Part shown: in pieces, positions 57,044 through 64,000 of the stretch
Layout: every line of letters starts with the position of its first letter
How positions within the stretch are numbered: the stretch's first letter is position 1
Origin: Mucilaginibacter inviolabilis
GTDB taxonomy: Bacteria; Bacteroidota; Bacteroidia; Sphingobacteriales; Sphingobacteriaceae
DNA length: 64,000 bases
Assembly (NCBI RefSeq): GCF_011089895.1
Contig: NZ_JAANAT010000001.1
Span: 868,001-932,000 of the forward strand
Direction: 5' to 3'
The notes under the pieces: model-generated
Databases searched by the model: none
What the model was told of the DNA's origin: nothing
Seen by the model: only the letters and a program-made list of their open reading frames with translations
Translations under genes and position numbers: made by a program

Positions 57044-58429
57044 TTACATCCCTGCGGGTACACTCCAGGTATCCGCATTAAAGCCGGGATTGATCTCAAA
57101 GCTATCGTATTGAATAACCAGTTTTTTGATGCCTGATGTAACCACTTCATGAAAAGGGATCAGGATACCTTGTACCGGGCGCAGATCTGACAGGACAGAT
57201 ATGGATGTTCTGCCCGATGTTTTATTGGCCTCGGCCACTAGTTGGGTTTGATCGTTAATGGCAAAAATATAATCGTTACCGTCAAGCCTGCATAAAACCG
57301 AATAAGTGTTATTATTCTTCAATTTTTGCATACTCACTACCTGCATCTGGTTGATGGCCGGTTTGCGTAACCCCAGCAAACCCGAATAGAAAGTACTCTT
57401 CATTTCCGCTATCCTTGCAGAAGGCATAGCCGCTTTTCTGCCGTTAAGCCATTGCCAGCCGTTGCCATTTTCTTCCTGTTCAACAGAAATCATCTTACCG
57501 TTTTCCCAAAGTTCTATCCGGATTTTGTTGCCGGGTATATCCAAATAAGATATTGCTTTTACGCCCATAATAGTAGCCGAATAGCGCATGGTTTTAATCA
57601 CATCGAGCTTAGTGCCGCCATGTATGCTGTTGGCCTTTAAAAGCAATGCTTTTGCTTCGGTGTTACCTGTTGCATCGGTAGTTGTGGCAATACTTGTTTT
57701 ACCGGGTTGATTCATCGTATTTGTAGTTTTGGCAGGTTTGTCATCATCGCCCTTCATAAAATATATCCCTCCATCAATCGCTGCCATAGGCTTTCTTCCG
57801 CCCGTTTGACAAAAAAAGTTATGTATTTCTGTCCTTCCGTCACTGTAGGTGAGGGTAAGCGTACCATTATCTATTTTATAAATACCGCTACCGCTGCTGT
57901 TTTTGGTGCTTCCGCCACCTACATTATCGCCCGAAACTATAGTCGCAGCCGATTTGGAATTACTAAAATGTCCTTTTCCATCAAAAATTAAACCATTATT
58001 GCTGGATACCCCAACAGCAACCATGCCCGAGCCTGCTCCACCGGCACCTGCCACATGTTTCATTTCATAATATCCCGGGGGAATAGCCGATCCGCTGAGC
58101 TTAAATAATACTGAACCGCCACCATGAAGGTCACCGTCCTGTATGTCAAACTGGTCAGTTCCGCGGGTATAATTCACCGTTACTTTTGATCCGCTTACCT
58201 GGTAATGTCCACTCACCCTGGTTTTCCAGTCGGGTTTATTTAATTCGTTATTAAACGAACCGTCAGGCCTAAACAATATCACCATATCCGTTCTGTTCAT
58301 GCCGCCGCCGATAAGCGGACTAACCGAAAATCGCATACCTGCATACACACCATTAAGTGTAGGAGTTTGCGCCACAAGATTAAAAACGATAAGGAGGCTG
58401 AATGATAACAGCCAGGCGGCTCTTCTCAT
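57044..58429 (-). CDS. Secreted hypothetical protein, Gly/Ser-rich middle
   Basis: This 461-aa protein has a signal peptide (LLSFSLLIVFNLVAQ). The N-terminal half has repeated short beta units (GVYAGMRFSV, GHYQVSGSKVTVNY, SGIYKIDNGTLTLTY), each like a lipocalin-type fragment, with a low-complexity Ser/Asn linker (MNQPGKTSIATTTDATGN). The C-terminal half resembles outer-membrane lipoprotein carrier-like proteins (AKALLLKANSIHGGTKLDVI, then VLCRLDGNDYIFAINDQTQL). No named family. A secreted, lipid- or polymer-binding function is only a guess. Confidence 0.65.
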   Translation of the reverse strand: MRRAAWLLSFSLLIVFNLVAQTPTLNGVYAGMRFSVSPLIGGGMNRTDMVILFRPDGSFNNELNKPDWKTRVSGHYQVSGSKVTVNYTRGTDQFDIQDGDLHGGGSVLFKLSGSAIPPGYYEMKHVAGAGGAGSGMVAVGVSSNNGLIFDGKGHFSNSKSAATIVSGDNVGGGSTKNSSGSGIYKIDNGTLTLTYSDGRTEIHNFFCQTGGRKPMAAIDGGIYFMKGDDDKPAKTTNTMNQPGKTSIATTTDATGNTEAKALLLKANSIHGGTKLDVIKTMRYSATIMGVKAISYLDIPGNKIRIELWENGKMISVEQEENGNGWQWLNGRKAAMPSARIAEMKSTFYSGLLGLRKPAINQMQVVSMQKLKNNNTYSVLCRLDGNDYIFAINDQTQLVAEANKTSGRTSISVLSDLRPVQGILIPFHEVVTSGIKKLVIQYDSFEINPGFNADTWSVPAGM

Positions 58430-58562
58430 AAGGGTTAATTTTTTAGTTAAACCCCTTAAATATCAACTTGTTTCTGCAAATAATTAAATTAACAGGTAAT
58501 TAAGCCCGGCTTAAAATATCTGCTTTTTGCAAATACTAAAATTTGTATACTTTTATTGTTCA

Positions 58563-59879
58563 ATGGAAACCAAAAATAATAAAAAAACCATCAGGGCCTG
58601 GGCCTTTTTTGATTGGGCCAATTCTGCTTACAACCTCGTTATCACTTCTACCATTTTTCCGGCTTATTATGTGGCTATTACCAAGGCCAATGGCGGTAGG
58701 GTAACGTTCTTTGGCAAAAGTTTTATCAATACCGCATTGTCTGATTATGCCTTATCGGCCGCATACCTGATCATTGTTTTGCTGCTGCCCATACTATCGT
58801 CCATTGCCGATTATAAGGGGAATAAAAAGATATTCATGCAGTTTTTTACAGCTGTAGGCGCCCTGGCGTGTGGCGTACTTTATTTTTTCGATGCCAGTCA
58901 TATCGAACTGGGTATTATAGCCTTCGCACTGGCGGCTATTGGCTACAGCGGTGGTTTTGTGTTTTATAACTCTTACCTGCCCGAAATTGCTACAGTTGAC
59001 ATGCAGGATAACGTAAGCGCCAAAGGATTTACCTATGGCTATATCGGCAGTGTATTGCTGCAGCTTATTTGCTTTGTGTTTGTACTGAAACCAGAACTGT
59101 TTGGTATTGTTGATCAAACCTTCCCGGCCCGTTTATCTTTCCTGCTGGTAGGCGTATGGTGGATGGGGTTCGCCCTTATTCCGTTTATTGTATTACCCAA
59201 GGGAAGCCCCAATGCGGTAAGTCACGATCATAATATCATCAAAGGAGGCTTTATAGAACTGGGCAAAGTTTGGCGAAAAGTAAAAACCATGCCTTTGCTC
59301 AAAAGATACCTGCCTGCGTTTTTCTTTTACTCCATGGGGGTACAAACTATTATGCTGGTGGCTACAGGCTTTGCGGCTAAAGAACTGCATATGCCTACTT
59401 CGGCATTGATCACTACCATTTTAATAATTCAGCTGGTAGCCATTGGCGGGGCAACATTAATGTCGAGGCTTTCCGGGAGATATGGAAATGTAAAGGTGCT
59501 TATAGGGGTGGTGATCATCTGGATAGGTGTATGCGCCGCAGCTTATTTAACTACTACAGCTACTGAGTTTTATGTGGTGGCAGCAGTAGTAGGTTTGGTA
59601 ATGGGCGGTATCCAGTCCATGTCGCGTTCCACCTATTCTAAATATTTACCCGAAAACATTACCGACACTGCATCGTTCTTCAGTTTTTACGATGTTACCG
59701 AAAAGCTGGCGATAGTGGGCGGGGTGTTTAGCTTTGGCTTTTTTGAGGAGTTGACCGGCAGCCCGCGTAATTCGGTATTGGTATTGGCCATATTTTTTAT
59801 AATAGGTTTAATATTATTGTTTTCTTTGTTGTCGGCAGAAAAAAAAGTTAAGCAAAATGCGGAGCTAAGCGCTGTGTAA
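58563..59879 (+). CDS. MFS transporter, UMF1 (Atg22-like) family
   Basis: This 438-aa membrane protein has 12 predicted helices. It starts with the subfamily signature IRAWAFFDWANSAYNLVITS, and the second half holds GLVMGGIQSMSRSTYSKYLP. Members relate to vacuolar effluxer Atg22 of yeast; bacterial substrates are unknown. ATG at 58563 is chosen because it gives the usual short N-terminus. It precedes the LutA-like gene by 11 nt and may be co-transcribed with it. Confidence 0.9.
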   Translation: METKNNKKTIRAWAFFDWANSAYNLVITSTIFPAYYVAITKANGGRVTFFGKSFINTALSDYALSAAYLIIVLLLPILSSIADYKGNKKIFMQFFTAVGALACGVLYFFDASHIELGIIAFALAAIGYSGGFVFYNSYLPEIATVDMQDNVSAKGFTYGYIGSVLLQLICFVFVLKPELFGIVDQTFPARLSFLLVGVWWMGFALIPFIVLPKGSPNAVSHDHNIIKGGFIELGKVWRKVKTMPLLKRYLPAFFFYSMGVQTIMLVATGFAAKELHMPTSALITTILIIQLVAIGGATLMSRLSGRYGNVKVLIGVVIIWIGVCAAAYLTTTATEFYVVAAVVGLVMGGIQSMSRSTYSKYLPENITDTASFFSFYDVTEKLAIVGGVFSFGFFEELTGSPRNSVLVLAIFFIIGLILLFSLLSAEKKVKQNAELSAV

Positions 59880-59890
59880 TTGTGTAATAG

Positions 59891-60619
59891 ATGAAGATTG
59901 AGTTATTTGTACCCTGTTTTATAGATCAGTTATTCCCTGATACCGCTTTTAATACCGTAAAAGTATTGGAAAAAGCAGGGTGTAAAGTAAGCTTTAATCC
60001 TAACCAAACCTGTTGTGGTCAACCAGCCTTTAACGCCGGTTTCTGGGACGAAGCCAAAGCAGTGGGCAGCAAATTCCTGAATGATTTTTCGGACGACAGT
60101 GTGATCGTAACGCCATCGGCTTCTTGTACAGGCATGGTGAAAAATTACTATAATGACCTGTTCACCAATACTGCTGTACATAATAAATGCCGGGCCGTAC
60201 AGGGCAATATCTACGAACTCTCTGATTTCCTGGTAAACATCCTGCAGTTTGATTATTTTGGCGCTGAGCTCGATGGTAAAGCCGTTTACCATGACAGCTG
60301 TGCCGGACTGCGTGAATGCAAAATCAAAGACGAACCCCGCCAGCTACTCTCTAAAGTGCTTGGCCTGGAACTGCTCGATCTGAAAGATAACGAAACCTGC
60401 TGTGGCTTTGGCGGCACCTTTGCCGTTAAATTCGATGGTATATCTACCGCAATGGCTCAACAAAAAGTTGATAATGCACTGGCCGTAGGGGCGGAGTATA
60501 TAATCTCTACCGATGCTTCCTGCTTGCTGCACCTGCAAAGCTATATCGACAAAAATAGTCTTCCCATACAAACCATGCACTTGGCCGATGTACTCACATT
60601 GGGCTGGGGGAATGTGTGA
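59891..60619 (+). CDS. (Fe-S)-binding protein, LutA/YkgE-like
   Basis: This 242-aa protein has two CCG domains (NQTCCGQPAFNAGF and NETCCGFGGTF), typical of LutA, the electron-transfer subunit of the lactate oxidation complex LutABC. Here no lutB or lutC follows in the window, and the neighbour upstream is a transporter, so the complex is incomplete locally. It could work with partners elsewhere, or in a different oxidation system of the glycolate/heterodisulfide type. Confidence 0.9.
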   Translation: MKIELFVPCFIDQLFPDTAFNTVKVLEKAGCKVSFNPNQTCCGQPAFNAGFWDEAKAVGSKFLNDFSDDSVIVTPSASCTGMVKNYYNDLFTNTAVHNKCRAVQGNIYELSDFLVNILQFDYFGAELDGKAVYHDSCAGLRECKIKDEPRQLLSKVLGLELLDLKDNETCCGFGGTFAVKFDGISTAMAQQKVDNALAVGAEYIISTDASCLLHLQSYIDKNSLPIQTMHLADVLTLGWGNV

Positions 60620-60640
60620 TTTGGGCTAGGGAGGTGAGAT

Positions 60641-60669
60641 TTTGCTAATTTGTATGGTGATTTATATTT
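60641..60669 (+). promoter_or_regulatory. Promoter whose -7 box touches a start codon
   Basis: TTTG (60641-60644) and TATATTTG (60662-60669) stand 17 nt apart, a good Bacteroidota promoter, yet the next ATG is only 3 nt downstream (60673). The transcript may be leaderless or may start inside the called gene. Confidence 0.45.
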
Positions 60670-60672
60670 GTG

Positions 60673-61059
60673 ATGAAGAAAAGGATAATATTTTGGTTAA
60701 TTGGATGGGCAATAATCTATGCTGTCTTTTTTCAGGTTTTACCTTACCTCACTGATAGATATCATGGATGTTATATACATCAGGATGTTTACGCCCAAAG
60801 TATTAAATCAGTTGTTTTCAAGAAATTTATTGATCATGCCAATCACAATGAAAAAACAATTGTTTATTTAGAAAACAACCGGGAAAAATCAATGATTTTT
60901 ACTCCTGAATTTTATGGGATGTATGATTTTATAGATGTTACTGATTCAATCATCAAAAACATAAATTCGGTTAATTACAGGGTCAAAAATAAGACTACAG
61001 GAAAAGATACTACCATGAAGTTTGATACCACCTGTAAAGACAGTCTAAATAAAAAATAA
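60673..61059 (+). CDS. Small membrane-anchored hypothetical protein
   Basis: This 128-aa protein has an N-terminal transmembrane segment (IIFWLIGWAIIYAVFFQVLP), then a soluble part with SVVFKKFIDHANHNEKTIVY and a Lys/Thr-rich C-terminus. No family was recognised. The ATG at 60673 is used and the adjacent GTG (60670) is ignored. Only 3 nt separate the start from a TATATTTG box. It lies between the LutA-like and cupin genes with no obvious link to either. Confidence 0.55.
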   Translation: MKKRIIFWLIGWAIIYAVFFQVLPYLTDRYHGCYIHQDVYAQSIKSVVFKKFIDHANHNEKTIVYLENNREKSMIFTPEFYGMYDFIDVTDSIIKNINSVNYRVKNKTTGKDTTMKFDTTCKDSLNKK

Positions 61060-61209
61060 AAAGCGTTGACCACTTTTATCTCCTCTAAATCTACTTAAAA
61101 GAGAGGTTATCTACAAACAACTTAAAGCTCGAGAAACCCCGAGAGGACAGGAATGATAGGGCTCATAAATCATATTGAAACAATTCCCGGTTTAAATAGT
61201 CATAATTAC

Positions 61210-61665
61210 ATGAAAAATTTAGTTGCAATTATGACGATCAGCCTTGCATTTGCCGGTGTGGTAAATGCAGCTAATTTAAGCCCCTTAAAAGTTACCGCAA
61301 GGCATATCGGTTTAAGGGATAGTATTACCCGCAAAAGAATATTCATGGCGGAGTTTCCTGTTCGTAATGTTTCGAGTGTTGATGTCCGCGAAATCACCTT
61401 TAAACCCAGACAAAAAACGGGCAGGCACCAGCACCCTATACCGGTGATGGGGTATGTTGTTTCGGGCACGGTATTGTTTGAAGCGGAAGGGCAGTCGGCC
61501 AGGGTTTTACATGCCGGAGATGCTTTTTATGAACCTGCCAATACCACTATCGAACATTTTGACAACCAATCAGATACTGAGCCGCTTAAATTTGTTGCCT
61601 ACTATTTATTTAATGGCGAGAAAGAGCTAATAAAAATGCTACCCGAAAAGCCGGTAAGGCAATAA
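61210..61665 (+). CDS. Secreted cupin-domain protein
   Basis: This 151-aa protein has a signal peptide (LVAIMTISLAFAGVVNAA) followed by a single cupin barrel: TGRHQHPIPVMGYVVSGTVL supplies the first motif with two His ligands, and AGDAFYEPANTTIEHF the second. Such one-domain cupins bind a metal and may be small oxygenases, isomerases or sensors. The ATG at 61210 is preferred to 61153 because it starts the signal peptide. No partner gene indicates the ligand. Confidence 0.75.
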   Translation: MKNLVAIMTISLAFAGVVNAANLSPLKVTARHIGLRDSITRKRIFMAEFPVRNVSSVDVREITFKPRQKTGRHQHPIPVMGYVVSGTVLFEAEGQSARVLHAGDAFYEPANTTIEHFDNQSDTEPLKFVAYYLFNGEKELIKMLPEKPVRQ

Positions 61666-61685
61666 ATAAATCACCTTAAATTTCG

Positions 61686-61693
61686 TATCTTTA
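61686..61693 (+). promoter_or_regulatory. Candidate -7 box upstream of thrS
   Basis: TATCTTTA differs from TAnnTTTG at the last base. If used, the thrS mRNA would begin near 61700 with a leader of nearly 390 nt that opens with the hairpin below. Confidence 0.35.
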
Positions 61694-61705
61694 CATCATC
61701 ATATT

Positions 61706-61745
61706 AAACGGCCCGTTGCTCTTTTATCAGAGTAACGGGCTGTTT
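61706..61745 (+). terminator. Long hairpin after the cupin gene, at the start of the thrS leader
   Basis: AAACGGCCCGTTGCTC pairs with GAGTAACGGGCTGTTT (two G-U pairs) around TTTTATCA. There is no T-run beyond TTT. It may end cupin transcription or be the first structure of the thrS leader. Confidence 0.5.
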
Positions 61746-62087
61746 AGTTAAGGCCAAATCAAGACCTGAAATCGATCTTTTTTTAATTAGTTATTTGATT
61801 TTCAATTATTTAAAACTTTTTAAAGTTTTTAAAACCTATCAAAATGGCATTGGAATTTGTTAAAAAGTGTTAAAATCGATGGTTTTGAATCAAATTTTAA
61901 GCGTTTTTAGGCCGATTTTGATCAGAAAAGTGTTAAAATTTAGGGTTTAAAAAGTTTTTAAAAGGGGTATGGGGATTTTGAAAATCCTAAATCAAAATAA
62001 AATCTTAAATTAGCGCCACAAAAATAAAGATCACTTTGTAGGTGATCGGCAAACGTAATTTTATAAAAATTTAAATCATAGTTGTAG

Positions 62088-64000
62088 ATGATTAGTATTA
62101 CACTCCCTGACGGATCCGTTCGCCAGTATGACAAAGGAATTACTTCCGCACAGATCGCACAGTCGATCTCCGAAGGATTAGCACGTAACGTATTAGCCGC
62201 CGAAGTTGATGGACAGGTTTGGGATGCCAGCCGCCCCATTGAACAGGACGCGCACGTTAAATTATTAACCTGGAACGATGCTTCGGGTAAATCAACCTTC
62301 TGGCATTCATCGGCCCACTTAATGGCCGAAGCACTGGAAGCACTGTACCCGGGCACCAAATTTGGTATCGGTCCGGCTATCGAAACCGGTTTCTATTATG
62401 ACGTTGACTTTGGCGACCGTGAATTTTCTTCAGACGAGTTTAAACAGATTGAGGATAAGATCATTGAGCTAGCCAAAACCAAAGAAGAATATATCCGCAA
62501 GCCGGTAAGCAAAGCCGACGCGATTGAATATTTTACCGAGAAAGGCGATGAGTATAAGCTTGATCTGATCAAGGATCTGGCTGATGGTTCCATCACTTTT
62601 TATACTCAAGGCAACTTTACCGATTTATGCCGTGGGCCGCATATCCCTAACACAGGCTTTATTAAGGCTGTTAAACTGATGAGTGTTGCTGGTGCCTACT
62701 GGCGCGGTGATGAAACACGTAAACAGCTTACACGTATTTATGCAGTTACCTTTCCTAAAGCCAGTGAGCTGACCGACTATCTGCACATGATCGAAGAAGC
62801 TAAAAAGCGCGATCACCGCAAATTGGGTAAAGAGCTGGAACTGTTCACTTTCTCTGAAAAAGTGGGTATGGGTCTGCCTTTGTGGTTACCAAAAGGTACT
62901 GCCTTGCGCGAACGCCTGACTAACTTTTTACAAAAAGCACAGGTTAGGGCAGGGTATGAACAGGTAATTACACCGCACATTGGACATAAAAACCTGTATG
63001 TAACATCAGGTCACTACGAAAAGTATGGCGCCGATTCATTTCAGCCGATAAAAACACCGCAGGAAGGAGAGGAGTTCTTTTTAAAACCAATGAACTGTCC
63101 GCACCATTGCGAAATATACAAAAGTAAGCCTCGCTCCTACAAGGATCTACCGGTTCGTTTGGCAGAGTTTGGTACTGTTTACCGGTACGAACAAAGCGGC
63201 GAGCTGCATGGCTTAACCCGTGTGCGTGGCTTTACCCAGGACGACGCACACTTATTTTGCCGTCCCGATCAGGTAAAAGACGAGTTTAAAAAAGTGATCG
63301 ATCTGGTATTATATGTATTTAAAGCTCTTGGCTTTGAGAACTATACTGCACAGGTGTCACTTCGCGATCCTGAAAATAAAGGAAAATATATCGGTACAGA
63401 TGAAAATTGGGCTTTGGCAGAATCTGCTATCATTGAAGCTGCTGAGGAAAAAGGTTTGATCACTGTACATGAATTGGGTGAGGCCGCTTTTTATGGCCCC
63501 AAGCTTGATTTTATGGTGAAAGATGCCCTGGGGCGTAAATGGCAATTGGGTACCATACAGGTTGATTATAACCTTCCTGAGCGCTTTGAACTGGAGTACA
63601 CTGGCAGTGATAATCAGAAACACCGCCCGGTAATGATCCACAGGGCGCCGTTTGGCTCATTGGAGCGTTTTATAGCGGTACTGATTGAGCATTGTGCTGG
63701 TAATTTCCCGCTTTGGCTATCACCCGAGCAGTTTATTATTTTACCCATATCAGAAAAATTTGAGGAATATGCAAAAAAACTTTCTGATGTGTTAAAAGAT
63801 TCCGATATTTGCGGGCTGATTGATTTTAGAGACGAGAAAATAGGGCGTAAGATACGTGATGCTGAAGTCAAAAAGATCCCTTATATGCTGATTGTGGGTG
63901 AAAAAGAAGCTGCCGAAGGCTTGGTTTCTGTAAGGAAACATGGTCAGGGCGATTTAGGAAGTATGAGCATAGAAGATTTTAAAGAACAAATAACTAAAGA
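62088..64000 (+). CDS. thrS: Threonine-tRNA ligase (ThrS), 3' end cut by the window
   Basis: The frame from ATG 62088 runs open to the window edge (637 codons, about the full length of ThrRS, 640-650 aa), so only a few residues are missing. It shows the TGS domain ([17 protein letters not shown]), the editing-domain zinc-type motif [11 protein letters not shown] with the later DLCRGPH stretch, and the class II core: [23 protein letters not shown] and [13 protein letters not shown]. It charges tRNA-Thr and edits Ser-tRNA-Thr. A long structured leader precedes it. Downstream genes (often infC, rpmI, rplT) are outside the window. Confidence 0.97.
   Translation, partial: MISITLPDGSVRQYDKGITSAQIAQSISEGLARNVLAAEVDGQVWDASRPIEQDAHVKLLTWNDASGKSTFWHSSAHLMAEALEALYPGTKFGIGPAIETGFYYDVDFGDREFSSDEFKQIEDKIIELAKTKEEYIRKPVSKADAIEYFTEKGDEYKLDLIKDLADGSITFYTQGNFTDLCRGPHIPNTGFIKAVKLMSVAGAYWRGDETRKQLTRIYAVTFPKASELTDYLHMIEEAKKRDHRKLGKELELFTFSEKVGMGLPLWLPKGTALRERLTNFLQKAQVRAGYEQVITPHIGHKNLYVTSGHYEKYGADSFQPIKTPQEGEEFFLKPMNCPHHCEIYKSKPRSYKDLPVRLAEFGTVYRYEQSGELHGLTRVRGFTQDDAHLFCRPDQVKDEFKKVIDLVLYVFKALGFENYTAQVSLRDPENKGKYIGTDENWALAESAIIEAAEEKGLITVHELGEAAFYGPKLDFMVKDALGRKWQLGTIQVDYNLPERFELEYTGSDNQKHRPVMIHRAPFGSLERFIAVLIEHCAGNFPLWLSPEQFIILPISEKFEEYAKKLSDVLKDSDICGLIDFRDEKIGRKIRDAEVKKIPYMLIVGEKEAAEGLVSVRKHGQGDLGSMSIEDFKEQITK

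Larger units (their letters stand above)
61666..62087. other. 422-bp gap, probable long thrS leader
   Basis: The gap holds a -7 box (61686-61693), a 16-bp hairpin (61706-61745), several AT-rich stretches repeating TGTTAAAAT-like words, and a small hairpin (GATCAC with GGTGATC, near 62030-62047) about 40 nt before thrS. No ORF was found. Confidence 0.5.

Overview
The window reads as a chromosomal segment of a Bacteroidota bacterium, most likely Sphingobacteriaceae (Mucilaginibacter- or Pedobacter-like). The grounds are -7 boxes of the TAnnTTTG type, A-rich leaders instead of strong Shine-Dalgarno sites, a TonB receptor with an N-terminal carboxypeptidase-like domain, LytS/LytTR signalling, a split KdpD and typical intergenic repeats. 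The genus is an inference; no rRNA or marker search was possible.

Region 1 (1 to about 11,560) is AT-rich and accessory. It opens inside a PfaD-like trans-acting enoyl reductase of a polyketide pathway that continues to the left. This is followed by an acyltransferase-like protein fused to a metallo-beta-lactamase-fold hydrolase, a TetR regulator and an Sfp-type phosphopantetheinyl transferase. Next comes a RiPP-type locus: a full-length class I lanthipeptide dehydratase (LanB, 969 aa), a LytS-type kinase with a LytTR regulator, and a 52-aa Thr-rich precursor-like ORF on the opposite strand between them. A decayed NRPS condensation domain and about 1 kb of largely non-coding DNA follow.

Region 2 (11.6-25.6 kb) is the potassium system: two tiny membrane peptides, kdpF, kdpA, kdpB, kdpC, a beta-barrel porin, a KdpD input-half protein, a separate histidine kinase and an NtrC-type sigma-54 activator. 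A receiver-only paralogue, two related membrane proteins with a mini-lipoprotein ORF between them, and an aspartate kinase come next.

Region 3 (25.6-41.5 kb) is housekeeping and envelope: tRNA-Leu(CAA), hscB, kdsA and kdsD (Kdo synthesis), a UDP-sugar dehydrogenase and a polyprenyl-phosphate sugar transferase (polysaccharide), a metal/cobalamin-binding protein, tRNA-Leu(TAG), a phosphonoacetate-hydrolase-like phosphatase, a CocE/NonD hydrolase, efp, an M13 peptidase and a TonB receptor.

Region 4 (41.5-52.1 kb) holds a SWIM-SNF2 helicase and the leftward thiamine operon: TPP riboswitch with terminator, thiS, thiC, a TenI/ThiE-like gene, thiE, thiG, thiH and a thiF/moeB-rhodanese gene. Several different repeats sit between its genes and one sits inside a gene.

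Region 5 (52.1-64 kb) carries DinB-like, DUF4268, a GtaA-type glutaminase-family protein, secreted hypotheticals, a UMF1-type MFS transporter, an orphan LutA-like protein, a cupin, and thrS running off the right edge.

The most interesting points are the antisense Cys-poor precursor beside lanB, the acyl-hydrolase-like/MBL fusion, and a two-module intergenic repeat placed in fixed order and orientation 6-8 nt before start codons in two unrelated operons.
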